Assembly: GCF_020804225.1 (NCBI RefSeq)
Contig: NZ_WJBI01000006.1
Location: 2,207 to 58,017 of the forward strand
Direction of reading: 5' to 3'
Source: Methanosarcina sp. DH2
GTDB lineage: Archaea; Halobacteriota; Methanosarcinia; Methanosarcinales; Methanosarcinaceae
Length of the DNA stretch: 55,811 nucleotides
The notes under the pieces are model-generated. The model saw nothing but the letters and a program-made list of their open reading frames with translations. It searched no databases and was not told the DNA's origin. The position numbers and the translations under genes were made by a program. Every line of letters starts with the position of its first letter. Position 1 is the stretch's first letter. Positions 44,860-53,454 of this stretch are shown piece after piece.

Positions 44860-45480
44860 AGCATTATCCATCTCTTTCGTCTCGCACCGAAACCAGGTTG
44901 GAGCCTGCTTCTTTGATGAATGGAAAAGAAAAATACTCTGCTTGTTCGAGATAATACCTTCCTTAACTCCGAAATCGCTTTTGGATTCTGGTAAAATATA
45001 AGCGCCTCCGCCAACCTGTCTGGTGATCCTTCAAAAAAAGAAAGGAAATTGAGAATAAAAAAGAAATTTAAAAAGAGGCGTTTTTTAAGTAGGGTAATTC
45101 TGTTTATTTTCACACTGATAGGGCTTTGAGTACATCATTTTTTGGCCTTTTCAGCAGCTTTTCCTTTTGTATTTTCTCTTCTTTTTTCTCTTCTTTTTCC
45201 TGGGAAAGGCCGCTCTCCTTCGTCGAGCATGATAAAAACGGTTCGGTATAGCGAATAAGGTGGTACAGGTTAGAAATAATTGTAATCTAGTTCTTTTTAG
45301 GACTTTTGAGCCAAGCTCACTATTGTAACTCATAAATTAGTCCTCTTGAGCGAAACGAAGTGGAGCGAAAAGGACCGCGTACTGTTGCGATTACATCGCA
45401 ACTCCCAGAAAATCCTCGATTTCCTGTGATCCCGAAGCGAAACTCAGGAAGCGAAACTCGGGTGGCGAAACTCGGGCGTG
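44860..45480. repeat. copy 4 of the interspersed repeat, with palindromic tail
   Basis: Contains GCGCCTCCGCCAACCTGTC, the purine block, a GGGAAAGGCCGCTCTCC block, and the tail with GTTGCGAT-TAC-ATCGCAAC (45384-45402). The spacer 45481-46015 is T-rich on the plus strand to 45740 and then holds short CTGAAAATCT-like repeats; I see no gene there. Confidence 0.7.
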
Positions 45481-46015
45481 ATAAAAACTACATGAAATAG
45501 CGGATATGGTTGTAAGGGTTAGAGTACGGGCTTATAAATTTCGAACGAGCTGTGTTTATTCAAAATACCACGCATGAATGTGGGCAACCTGCTCTTTCAA
45601 TACAATTCATATCTAATTTTCTCTCAGCTTTTGCTTTTTTATTCCATCTTAACACCTTTTATTGTTTGTTTCTACTTTTTTATATTTTTTTGGTCTTTCT
45701 TCCACTTTTACATTTGCTCTGTCTTTTTTCTTCCCTGTATTAGAAACAGATTTATAATCAGCTTCCCAAAAATGAATACAGAAGTCTAAAGTATCAGGAT
45801 TGCTCAAAAATCCATGTATGTTTTATCCCTTGAAAGTTAAATAAGTCTAAAAATCTGAAAGTTTGAAAATCTGAAAATCTAATAACTCAGAATCCCTTTA
45901 AGTCCGAATCTCTCCGAAATTTGAAACGCTTAGTAAGTTGAATCCCCTGACACTTTGAAGGTTTAAGGCTGCCTGAAAATTCTGACAGTCTGGTCGGGTC
46001 CAGGAGTTTATTCAG

Positions 46016-47185
46016 ATGTATGAACTGAAAATCGCTTTGAGGCAGGTATTATCCCGAAAAAAGCAGACCCTTTTTGCCATCCTTGCTGTTGCCCTTGCGG
46101 TTGCTGTAATTACGGTGATGATGGCAATGCTTTCCGGGTTTCAGGACGAGCTTGTGACAGCAAGCATAGAAAATAACCCTCATATTGTTATCAGTCCTCA
46201 AGACGAGGAAGAAGAATTCATTCACCTTTACAGGTATACATCTGCCCGAATCGCTGAAAGAGAAGGAGTTCTAGCTGTATCCCCTAGATATCTGGGCCAG
46301 GCTGCGCTGGAATATCGGGACAGTGCCGAAGGGGTTTCTATTCAGGGAGTCGACCCTCTAGCTGAAGAGAATGTTATGAGGGTGAGTGAGGACGTTATAG
46401 AAGGGGACCTCATGAGCCTTGTCCATACAAGGTACGGGATCCTGCTCGGGGAACAACTTGCAGAAAACCTTGAAGTTCATATAGGAGACAGGGTGGACGC
46501 TGTTTTTCCGGGCTCGCAAACAACTTCTTTTAAGGTCGTGGGCCTGATCCATACCGGCACTGCTGCAGATGAAGTAACAGCCTATGCAAGGTTGGATTCT
46601 GTGCAGAATTTTTTTAATGAACCCGGAGTTGTGAGCACTATAGGAGTCAGGGTTGCAGACCCTTACCAGGCAGATACCATTGCAGCTTCGATTGAGAGAG
46701 ATACCGGGCTTGATGCCGTAAGCTGGAGCGAAGCAAATGCTGAAATTCTCGGTCTCCTGGAAACCCAGATGATATTTGTAAATATTTTTTACCTCTTGAT
46801 CTACGGGATTGCGGGTTTCGGGATCGCAAATACTCTTATTACCATTGTTGCCCAGAGAACAAGGGAAATAGGCATCCTGAAAGCTATGGGGGCTTCTCAA
46901 AAAAGCATAATGATTGTCTTTATTTTCCAGTCCATGGTCCTCGGAGCCATAGGCCTGGTCCTCGGTACAATTCTTGGTTATGTTGCGACTGTTGCCCTGA
47001 AGAGCTATGAAATTGAAGTCCCTCAGGAGATGTATTTCGGGCTTCAGACTCTTCCCCTTGAGGTAGAGCCGCTTAATTTTGTATATGCTGCTTTTTTTGC
47101 TTTCATAATCAATATCATCTCGGGCATCTACCTTGCAAGGAAAGCTGCAAAACTTGACCCTGTAACAGCTATTGAAAGCGCCTGA
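46016..47185 (+). CDS. FtsX/LolE-like ABC transporter permease
   Basis: A 389-residue membrane protein with the MacB/FtsX layout: one N-terminal helix (TLFAILAVALAVAVITVMMA), a large extracellular domain (about 45-250, with HIVISPQDEEEE and VGLIHTGTAADEV), then three helices near 255-385. The cytoplasmic loop RTREIGILKAMGASQKSI is the family's coupling motif, and the end AAKLDPVTAIES is also typical. It would work with an ATPase such as the one at 40848, but the genes are not adjacent. AGGAG lies 13 bases before ATG 46016. The substrate is unknown. Confidence 0.85.
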   Translation: MYELKIALRQVLSRKKQTLFAILAVALAVAVITVMMAMLSGFQDELVTASIENNPHIVISPQDEEEEFIHLYRYTSARIAEREGVLAVSPRYLGQAALEYRDSAEGVSIQGVDPLAEENVMRVSEDVIEGDLMSLVHTRYGILLGEQLAENLEVHIGDRVDAVFPGSQTTSFKVVGLIHTGTAADEVTAYARLDSVQNFFNEPGVVSTIGVRVADPYQADTIAASIERDTGLDAVSWSEANAEILGLLETQMIFVNIFYLLIYGIAGFGIANTLITIVAQRTREIGILKAMGASQKSIMIVFIFQSMVLGAIGLVLGTILGYVATVALKSYEIEVPQEMYFGLQTLPLEVEPLNFVYAAFFAFIINIISGIYLARKAAKLDPVTAIESA

Positions 47186-47266
47186 ACAGGATTGGATGAG
47201 TAGCGCAATAACTTTTGAAATGCCCTGTCAGCAGGTATATCAGATAATTCATATCAAGCATGTGTT

Positions 47267-48085
47267 TCAGATAATTCCTATCATTTCCAGCCCCACATAG
47301 ACCATAAGGAGCACAAAAAGGTGTTTCAGATATTCGGGATTTATTATATGGGCAATATCAGCTCCTCTTCTTGCCGCGAGAGACCCAGGCACTGCCAGCA
47401 AAACCCAGTTAAACAAATTAATATATCCCAGGGAATAAGGAGGAAGCTCAGGCTGTCCCCAGCCATTGACAATATATCCGAGTGACCCTCCAAAAGAAGT
47501 AAAAATTATTACAGCAGCCGAGGTTCCAACGGCTTTCAGCATATCAAAACGCAGAAAGATCAACATTATTGGAATTCCGATTACTCCTCCCCCTATCCCG
47601 AGAAGCCCAGAAAAAAAGCCTATCAGAATACCTGCAAAGGCATAAGAGAGTTTATTGGAGCTTATTTCTTCATTTTCCTTTACAGCCGGCGTTGTGTACG
47701 TTTTGAGCGCTCCCAGTATGACCACGATCCCGAAAGTTGTGCTCAGTACGGCTGCCGACAGGTAAGAGGCAACTGCTGCCCCCCCGAAACTAGCAGCTGA
47801 CCCAAAAATTCCCATAAGAGTTGCCTGCTTCCAGAGCACTGCCTGCTTTCGCTGGTACTTTAAAGTTACACTAATAGCATTGAGCAAGATTACAAAAAGG
47901 CTTGTCCCGAGAGCTATTCTTATAGCCAGGTCAGGATGCAGTCCCGTTTCCTGCAAGAGCCAGTACTGGATAGGGAACATAATAAAACCCCCTCCCACAC
48001 CCAGAAGGCCTGAGATCACACCTGTAAAAGCGCCTGTGAGAAAGAGGATTCCAATGTATAAGGGGTCTGTAGGGGTCATTTCCAT
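47267..48085 (-). CDS. TauE/SafE-family sulfite/anion exporter-like permease
   Basis: A 272-residue membrane protein with eight hydrophobic segments in two homologous halves. Both halves hold the family signature: GVISGLLGVGGGFIMFPI near residue 20 and GFFSGLLGIGGGVIGIPIML near residue 155. Members move sulfite, sulfoacetate or other organosulfur anions; the substrate here is unknown. It faces the FtsX-like permease gene tail to tail with an 81-bp gap. Confidence 0.85.
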   Translation of the reverse strand: MEMTPTDPLYIGILFLTGAFTGVISGLLGVGGGFIMFPIQYWLLQETGLHPDLAIRIALGTSLFVILLNAISVTLKYQRKQAVLWKQATLMGIFGSAASFGGAAVASYLSAAVLSTTFGIVVILGALKTYTTPAVKENEEISSNKLSYAFAGILIGFFSGLLGIGGGVIGIPIMLIFLRFDMLKAVGTSAAVIIFTSFGGSLGYIVNGWGQPELPPYSLGYINLFNWVLLAVPGSLAARRGADIAHIINPEYLKHLFVLLMVYVGLEMIGII

Positions 48086-48566
48086 TTCAGTATTTTGTTT
48101 TTGTTTCCGGATTTTTCCTGTTTAAAAACATGTTTCTAATTGTTCTCTGCATGAAACTGCGAGTTTATTTAAGTTAACAGTATCGTACTGAAAATATGCA
48201 GGGTTGCCACTGATGGTAATACGGAAAAATCCGGAACTTGCAGAAAGGTTGTACTTGAAAGGATAAATCATGGATCAAAAGGGTGATCGGTTTTCTTAAA
48301 TAATTTACCCCTGGAAAGTCTATCTCTCTTCTCAAAAGTATCTGCATATTTCTCTCTTTATCTGAATTATCCAGAATATCCAGTGTGCTACGTATTTTTA
48401 AGGATGGGGTCTCTGCCTTATCTTCCAACTCTTTTTTCTGCGCAACAAATATTTAAAATGAGTTATAAGTATTAGCCAGAGCATGTTTACAGTATCTATC
48501 ACTAGAAAGTATTTACCAGACCGGGTTTATAATTTATTTACATAACCGGGCTAAAGAGGCGCTTTC
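48086..48566. other. intergenic region between divergent genes
   Basis: This should hold the promoters of both neighbours. Near 48519-48550 ACCGGG occurs twice around a TATA-like GTTTATAATTT. No gene is seen. Confidence 0.45.
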
Positions 48567-49220
48567 ATGATCAAAATCGAGTTACACGGCACATACAATA
48601 TATACTACGCAATTAAAGGCATGAGGAATCCCATGAATTCATGGCACCTTATGGACAGCAGCGAGCCTGATCAGGCAGGGAACTGCATACTTGGAGAAAA
48701 GGACCTTAACCTGGCAAAGCGTCTGACCCTTGCAGGAAACGAGCATGGCAAGTTTCTCAGGTTCATTACAGTCTGCTTTGACCTCACGGCTCCCCTATAC
48801 TGGTGGAAAGAATTTGATACTTACAAATTTACGGAAAAGAATTCAACCTCAACAATGCATAAGCTGACCAGCAGGGATCTGGCTCCGCACGACTTTTCCT
48901 TTGATACTATGTCGGAATACAGGAACGCCCAGATCCGGCACCTCAACGACCTTATCAAAGCCTACAAATCCCGTGAAGGGGACAGTGAAGAGGACAATGT
49001 ATACCGAAAAACAGTCTTCAGGGAACTTGTCCAGGACCTCCCGAGCGCTTACATGCAGAAAAGGACAGTCATAACGAACTACGCCGAGCTTAGAAATATT
49101 TATTTCCAGCGCCGCCACCACAAGCTCGATGAGTGGAAGGATTTCTGCACATGGATGGAAGAGAAACTACCATATGCTGAAGAGCTCATCTGCGTGGAAA
49201 AAGATGAAACTAAAAACTAA
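48567..49220 (+). CDS. hypothetical protein, possible distant ThyX relative
   Basis: A 217-residue soluble protein. Its centre reads LRFITVCFDLTAPLYWWKEFDTYK and STSTMHKLTSRDL, and its end QKRTVITNYAELRNIYFQRR then HHKLDEWKDFCTWMEEKLPYAEEL. Proteins with the same blocks occur in phages and bacteria as uncharacterised genes. The order (ring-binding WWKEFDTY, then basic helix NYAELRNIYFQRRHHKLDEW) resembles flavin-dependent thymidylate synthase, but the ThyX motif RHRxxSxNxxS is not present, so activity is doubtful. ATG 48567 follows GAGGCG. It stands alone. Function not assigned. Confidence 0.55.
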   Translation: MIKIELHGTYNIYYAIKGMRNPMNSWHLMDSSEPDQAGNCILGEKDLNLAKRLTLAGNEHGKFLRFITVCFDLTAPLYWWKEFDTYKFTEKNSTSTMHKLTSRDLAPHDFSFDTMSEYRNAQIRHLNDLIKAYKSREGDSEEDNVYRKTVFRELVQDLPSAYMQKRTVITNYAELRNIYFQRRHHKLDEWKDFCTWMEEKLPYAEELICVEKDETKN

Positions 49221-49289
49221 AATATAACGGTTAAAGAGAAGCCATCTCGCAGGGTTTTAACCCCTGTTTCTCAGACTTCTCTTTTTAAA

Positions 49290-49410
49290 TTCTGCCTCGC
49301 CCGAATTGCGTCTCGCCCGAATTGCGACTCGCCCGAATTGCGACTCGGGAGTACGCGGTCCTTTTCGCTCCACTCCGTTTCGCTCAAGAGGACTAATTTA
49401 TGGGTTATGG
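49290..49410 (-). repeat. tail module of the interspersed palindromic repeat, inverted
   Basis: Reverse complement of the tail unit: three CGCCCGAATTGCG-type units, then GGAGTACGCGGTCCTTTTCG, GCTCAAGAGGACTAATTTA. It lies about 70 bp after the hypothetical gene. The GTTGC hairpin is absent. Confidence 0.75.
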
Positions 49411-49883
49411 TGGTAAACTTTATTCAGGAGGACTAAATTACAATATATTTTATCAGTATTCCTTATTCGCTCTTCATAACTGTTTTTTCACGTTCGACTA
49501 GGAAGAGCAGCTTTAAAGATAGAAAAGAAAAACAAAGGTGACAAAAGATAAAAGTCAGTAAGTAAAAGTGATATAAAAATCTGTGGAGATGCTATAAAAA
49601 CAGAACCAGATGTTAACTTAAAAATGCTCTTTTTCGCGTTTTGTCTTTTAAATACCTGGATCAATATTCACCGGTTAATAACAGATTATTAATTAATTTA
49701 AAAGTGAGAGAATTGCTTAATGTTTTATATTAATGATTTTATGTGGTCACGGATTTGTTATGTACATTATATGCTCGTTTAGCTGAAAAGGTACTGGAAT
49801 AATTATAAAAAGCCTAACATTGGCATTAAAGGAAAAGAGTTAATACATTTCCTTTATAATATATATTATATGAACATAAATTC

Positions 49884-49982
49884 ATGCGGATTTCTGGCAT
49901 GTTTACCCGTGTGAATACCAACAACACAACCTTCATGGCAGGCGAAAGGGTTCAACTCCTTACCTTTCGCCTGCCAGAATAA
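49884..49982 (+). other. 32-residue frame or hairpin RNA
   Basis: A TATA-like run (TATAATATATATTATA) at about 49856-49871 is followed by a frame from ATG 49884 to TAA 49980. Its second half is a perfect 13-bp inverted repeat: GGCAGGCGAAAGG (49937-49949) and CCTTTCGCCTGCC (49963-49975), followed by ACTATTTTT. This fits a short transcript ending in a hairpin and a T-run, or a small coding gene (MRISGMFTRVNTNN...). I cannot decide between them. The rest of 49411-50116 is AT-rich without a gene. Confidence 0.4.
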
Positions 49983-50116
49983 ACTATTTTTAATACCGGA
50001 ATATAAAGAAGAATGAATTGTGCAGGAATTAAAAAATGAGAGTTCTCCGGGTTTAGTTGTAATCCAAAAATAGATAAAGGGCTCTTTACAGTGTTTTGGC
50101 AGTATCTTTTTAGTAA

Positions 50117-50716
50117 TTAGAAATCTTCCATCAGGGCTGCTGCGTTTATTGCGGCTTTCTCAAGGCCCGCATCTGCAGCGCACCTTCCGATATCCCTGAT
50201 TAAAGAAAAGAAGTCTTCATTGAAGGCTTCAAATTCATCTTCCGAGCCCCTGCAAAAGATATGGAGTTCCTTTAAGCATAACTGGCTTATAATAGCTTCT
50301 TTTTCCATTCCCTGTTTTATAGCCTCTTTCCCGACTTCTTTCAGGGAGATAGCTATCAGCCTGAGAGAAAAAAGAGTTTCCATATCAGCTGTTTTTTCCC
50401 CCAGAGCCTTAAGAGCAAGAGCAGTCTCCATTACCGCTTCGGTAGCTCCATTTCTTGCCGCTTCTTGCCCGACCAACCCGAGGGAAGCTGCCGCGTTAAG
50501 GACACCGGATTTCATGTCTTCGTCAGCTGCAGCCAGCCCCAGGGATTTTATACACTCAATTGCCCCGCCTGTTACATCCCGCGGGAGCTGACCGGAAAAA
50601 AACTTTATTCCAAGCTCACCCAGTTCATCTATTATCCTGAGAAGCCGAGCCTCTTCTCGAGCCTTAACTGCCTTAAGCCCGGGCTCAAGCAGAAGGATTT
50701 CTTCTGTTAAAAGCAA
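50117..50716 (-). CDS. alpha-helical repeat protein, family A (copy 2)
   Basis: A 199-residue helical protein with units such as AAASLGLVGQEAARNGATEA, ALKALGEKTADMETL and SLKEVGKEAIKQGMEKEAII, the same repeat as at 23447 and in the three genes to its right. TTG 50716 is the start: GGAGG lies 6 bases before it and no ATG is available. It is the most diverged and shortest of the tandem set and lacks the LNE-x-x-A-x-x-L-G N-terminal pattern. Transcribed last in the row, after a 408-bp gap filled by decamer repeats. Function unknown; probably protein binding. Confidence 0.68.
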   Translation of the reverse strand: MLLTEEILLLEPGLKAVKAREEARLLRIIDELGELGIKFFSGQLPRDVTGGAIECIKSLGLAAADEDMKSGVLNAAASLGLVGQEAARNGATEAVMETALALKALGEKTADMETLFSLRLIAISLKEVGKEAIKQGMEKEAIISQLCLKELHIFCRGSEDEFEAFNEDFFSLIRDIGRCAADAGLEKAAINAAALMEDF

Positions 50717-50989
50717 ATTTAGCCTCCAGTTTCACAGCCGTTATTGCAATTTATGAGCCCTCAGGTTATTACTTTTTCGTATTTTACTGATATCTCTTTA
50801 TTAATCTCAAAAGCCGGACTGAAAAAGTTTGAATTGGAAGAAAATTCGTATAAATAGAAAAGAATCTATTTAATCTGCTTAAAAGATAATGATCTATTTA
50901 TAATAAATAAGATCCAGGGAAGATTTGATTTGTAATATATACCATAAAGAGATAAAATAGATCAAAAATAAAATAGAATCAAACCGAAT

Positions 50990-51098
50990 AAAACAGAATA
51001 AAATCTAGTAAAATCTAGTAAAATCTAGTAAAATCTAGTAAAATCTAGTAAAATCTAATAAATTAAAATAAATTAAAATAAATTAAAATAAATTAAAA
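50990..51098. repeat. tandem 10-bp repeats (AGTAAAATCT and AATAAATTAA)
   Basis: AGTAAAATCT repeats about six times, then AATAAATTAA about four times, in the gap between two helical-repeat genes. The 10-bp period and A-tracts favour curved DNA. Confidence 0.85.
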
Positions 51099-51124
51099 AG
51101 CGACATTTAAGGGGCTCTTGCTGA

Positions 51125-52012
51125 TCACAGGCTTGAATAAACCTTTTTCTGCAGCTCCTTTATCTCCTGAAGTTTCTCGGTTTTTTCACCGGTTTCCGTG
51201 ACTCCCGGGAATTTAAAGCTGTCAAGAGCCATTTCCGTAACAATAGGAGAATTGGTCAGGGCTTTTTCTTCAGCCTGTACTTTTAGAGTCTCAAGCGCCC
51301 ACTGGCTCTGGAGTACAGCTTCACGAAGTTTGTTTTTCAAAGAAAGCTTTCCTGCATCTTCAATAGAAAGGGCTACTGAACTCAACGCCTCGTCGAAGTA
51401 TTTTTCTGCAGCAAGCTTGCCTATTTCCTCAAGCAGCAGAAGAGTGCTGATAGTTTCAGCCTCAAGGCTTTCTGAGGCTACCTTTTTTCCGACCTCTCCA
51501 AGGCAGGTTATTGCGTTAAGCAAAGCTTCTTCCATACCCTGCATCGCGGCAGCAGACCCGATATCTCTTAAGAGCAGGGAAAAGGCAACAATTTCTTCCT
51601 GATCTTTTTTCTCAGGGTAGGGAAGGTTCCAGATTTCCATCATGGTAGTAGCAGCTACTTTTGAGCCTGCTTCAAGCGAACTTGAAGCTGCTGTTCTTCC
51701 GAGCTTCCCAGTTGCTATCATTGTCCTGTTCAGAACGGATCCGTACCCTTTTTTTGCTGCTAATTTTGCCAGTTTCCCGAAGGCAAGAGCTGAGTTGATC
51801 GTAACAAGTTCCATTCCTTCCTGCGCAGCTGCCTGTGCAATATCCGAAATAGAAAGGACAACTCTTGCTGCATCTGCCTCTTCATTTTCAGAGAAGAAAC
51901 CTTCTGCGATCCCTGTAAGGGAATCCAGCGCCTGGAAAACTTTGCTCTCATTTCTTTCCTCAACTGAGGACAAACCTATGTCGACTGCCTCTGCCTCATT
52001 TAATGTGATCAT
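51125..52012 (-). CDS. alpha-helical repeat protein, family A (copy 3)
   Basis: A 295-residue protein starting ITLNEAEAVDIGLSSVEE, the shared N-terminal pattern. It holds about seven helix-pair units with cores such as SISDIAQAAAQEGMELV, ALAFGKLAKLAAKKG, CLGEVGKKVASESLEAE and LLEEIGKLAAEKYFDEA. AGGGGC lies before ATG 52012; a longer frame from 52048 contains this ribosome binding site and is unlikely. No membrane or catalytic features are present. It looks like a scaffold or binding protein. Confidence 0.7.
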   Translation of the reverse strand: MITLNEAEAVDIGLSSVEERNESKVFQALDSLTGIAEGFFSENEEADAARVVLSISDIAQAAAQEGMELVTINSALAFGKLAKLAAKKGYGSVLNRTMIATGKLGRTAASSSLEAGSKVAATTMMEIWNLPYPEKKDQEEIVAFSLLLRDIGSAAAMQGMEEALLNAITCLGEVGKKVASESLEAETISTLLLLEEIGKLAAEKYFDEALSSVALSIEDAGKLSLKNKLREAVLQSQWALETLKVQAEEKALTNSPIVTEMALDSFKFPGVTETGEKTEKLQEIKELQKKVYSSL

Positions 52013-52453
52013 TCTTTTTGCCCCTTTTACCAGTATATAATAATTCAAGTTTCAAGCCTGTTTTCCTGCATATTTACACAATAATTGAGCGTAATTTTTA
52101 TGCGATTATGTCAGTTTAAAAATGTTTCACAGCATAAAACTACTGAACGGGATATAACTATTATACGGAGTAATACTGCCTGGCTTACTCTATGAAATTA
52201 AGGGATATTAGTGTTGCTATTTTGTAATAGAGGTACTCCATTATGAAACTTCTTAGGTTTGAGGCTGTCGGTAAACCTGAAAAGCAACCTTTCATGGAGA
52301 ATAAAAACTTCTTTCAAAGTTCCAGGAAAAAAGGCTTATGGCTAAAAGAGTGGGTAAATTGAAATTAAGGGTTGGAAACTTGCCTTTTAAGTAAGACCCA
52401 TTCAAGTAAATTTACTTATTTAAGTCAGATTTACTTACTCAACTCAGGTTTAC
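52013..52453. other. intergenic region between helical-repeat genes
   Basis: No gene seen. Short AAGTAAATTTACTTATT-like repeats lie close to the end of the next gene (52380-52450). Confidence 0.45.
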
Positions 52454-53290
52454 TCATTCAAAAGATTCGGCTTCATGAATGTACTCGGAACTACTAAATG
52501 TTTCAAGAGAAAGTTTTGTCAGAAGCATATAACTTACCAGAAATTTTTCTTTAGGTTCAAGCATTATTGTTCCAAGCGCATCAGCAGCCTTTATAATGAT
52601 ATTTTCAAAGTTTCTGAAGTCAGTTTCTTGAAACTGATGTTCCGAAGAAACAGGCACTTGCTGGTGAGAATGGATTTCTCCCCTGTGTTCCATAAGGTGG
52701 GTCAGCGTACTCTGGAACTCTTCAGAAAAAAGTGGCTCGTCCATGTCCTGAGAGACAGATAGAAGAATGCTTGATCCGGGAGAAAAAAGTCCTCCGTTCT
52801 CCGGGACCCTGACGATCTGCTGCCTGGATGTTTCTTTTCCTATAGCTCCTATCGCAAGAGAAGATACGAGAGATTCTCTTTTCATGTTATGAAGGGATGC
52901 AGAATTTGCGATCTCCCCGAGGTATGCAACTGCGATCCTCACCGCTGCCTCCATTTCCTGTCCAACTGCAGACTTTCCAACTGCGCAGAGAGAGTAAATA
53001 ATACTTAAACCGGTGTTAGACATTTTCTGTTCTCTGGCAGCCTCAGCCATCCTTCCCAGAGAGATCAGGGAAATTAAAACTCCGAGTTCCATTTTTTGAA
53101 GGGCAGCGGCATTTCCAATGTCTCTTATGCTGGTTATAGCCCTTTTTGCGTCGGGCTCAAGCCCTTGATTTATATATTTCGTCCCCTGCTCTGTTAAAAA
53201 ATCTATGGACCTCAATACACCCAGTTCATCATTATCCTTGACAGAGCTTAAGCCAAGGTCTGTTGCCCTGGCTTCATTTAAAATAGACAT
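52454..53290 (-). CDS. alpha-helical repeat protein, family A (copy 4)
   Basis: A 278-residue protein starting SILNEARATDLGLSSVKD. Units include SIRDIGNAAALQKMELGV, SLGRMAEAAREQKM, SLCAVGKSAVGQEMEAAV and YLGEIANSASLHNMKRES. The last 100 residues leave the repeat pattern and are polar, ending in a helical region (NIIIKAADALGTIMLEPKEK). ATG 53290 follows GGGGTG with proper spacing. 164 bp separate it from the next family member. Confidence 0.7.
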   Translation of the reverse strand: MSILNEARATDLGLSSVKDNDELGVLRSIDFLTEQGTKYINQGLEPDAKRAITSIRDIGNAAALQKMELGVLISLISLGRMAEAAREQKMSNTGLSIIYSLCAVGKSAVGQEMEAAVRIAVAYLGEIANSASLHNMKRESLVSSLAIGAIGKETSRQQIVRVPENGGLFSPGSSILLSVSQDMDEPLFSEEFQSTLTHLMEHRGEIHSHQQVPVSSEHQFQETDFRNFENIIIKAADALGTIMLEPKEKFLVSYMLLTKLSLETFSSSEYIHEAESFE

Positions 53291-53454
53291 TCGAAACACC
53301 CCAGTAAAATTTCTTAGATCCGGGAAGGGAATCTCGATATGAAATAACCTTGCCGGTATTCAGACCTCTTCTTTACAGAAGCAGGTGCTGTGCAGTTCAG
53401 ACACTCACACGAATTCTTGCCCGGACTGTTCTTCTCCAGGACTCGAAAAACCCC

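Noticed and set aside
45552-45790. Hydrophobic frames of 63-71 residues
   Set aside because: The DNA is T-rich, which gives Phe/Leu-rich frames in any case; there is no ribosome binding site.
40848-47185. ABC ATPase (40848) and FtsX-like permease (46016) as one operon
   Set aside because: 4.5 kb with enolase, a minus-strand regulator and repeats lie between them. They may still work together, but the layout does not show it.
48174-48428. 84-residue frame on the minus strand in the divergent spacer
   Set aside because: No ribosome binding site and no recognisable pattern; the region should contain two promoters.
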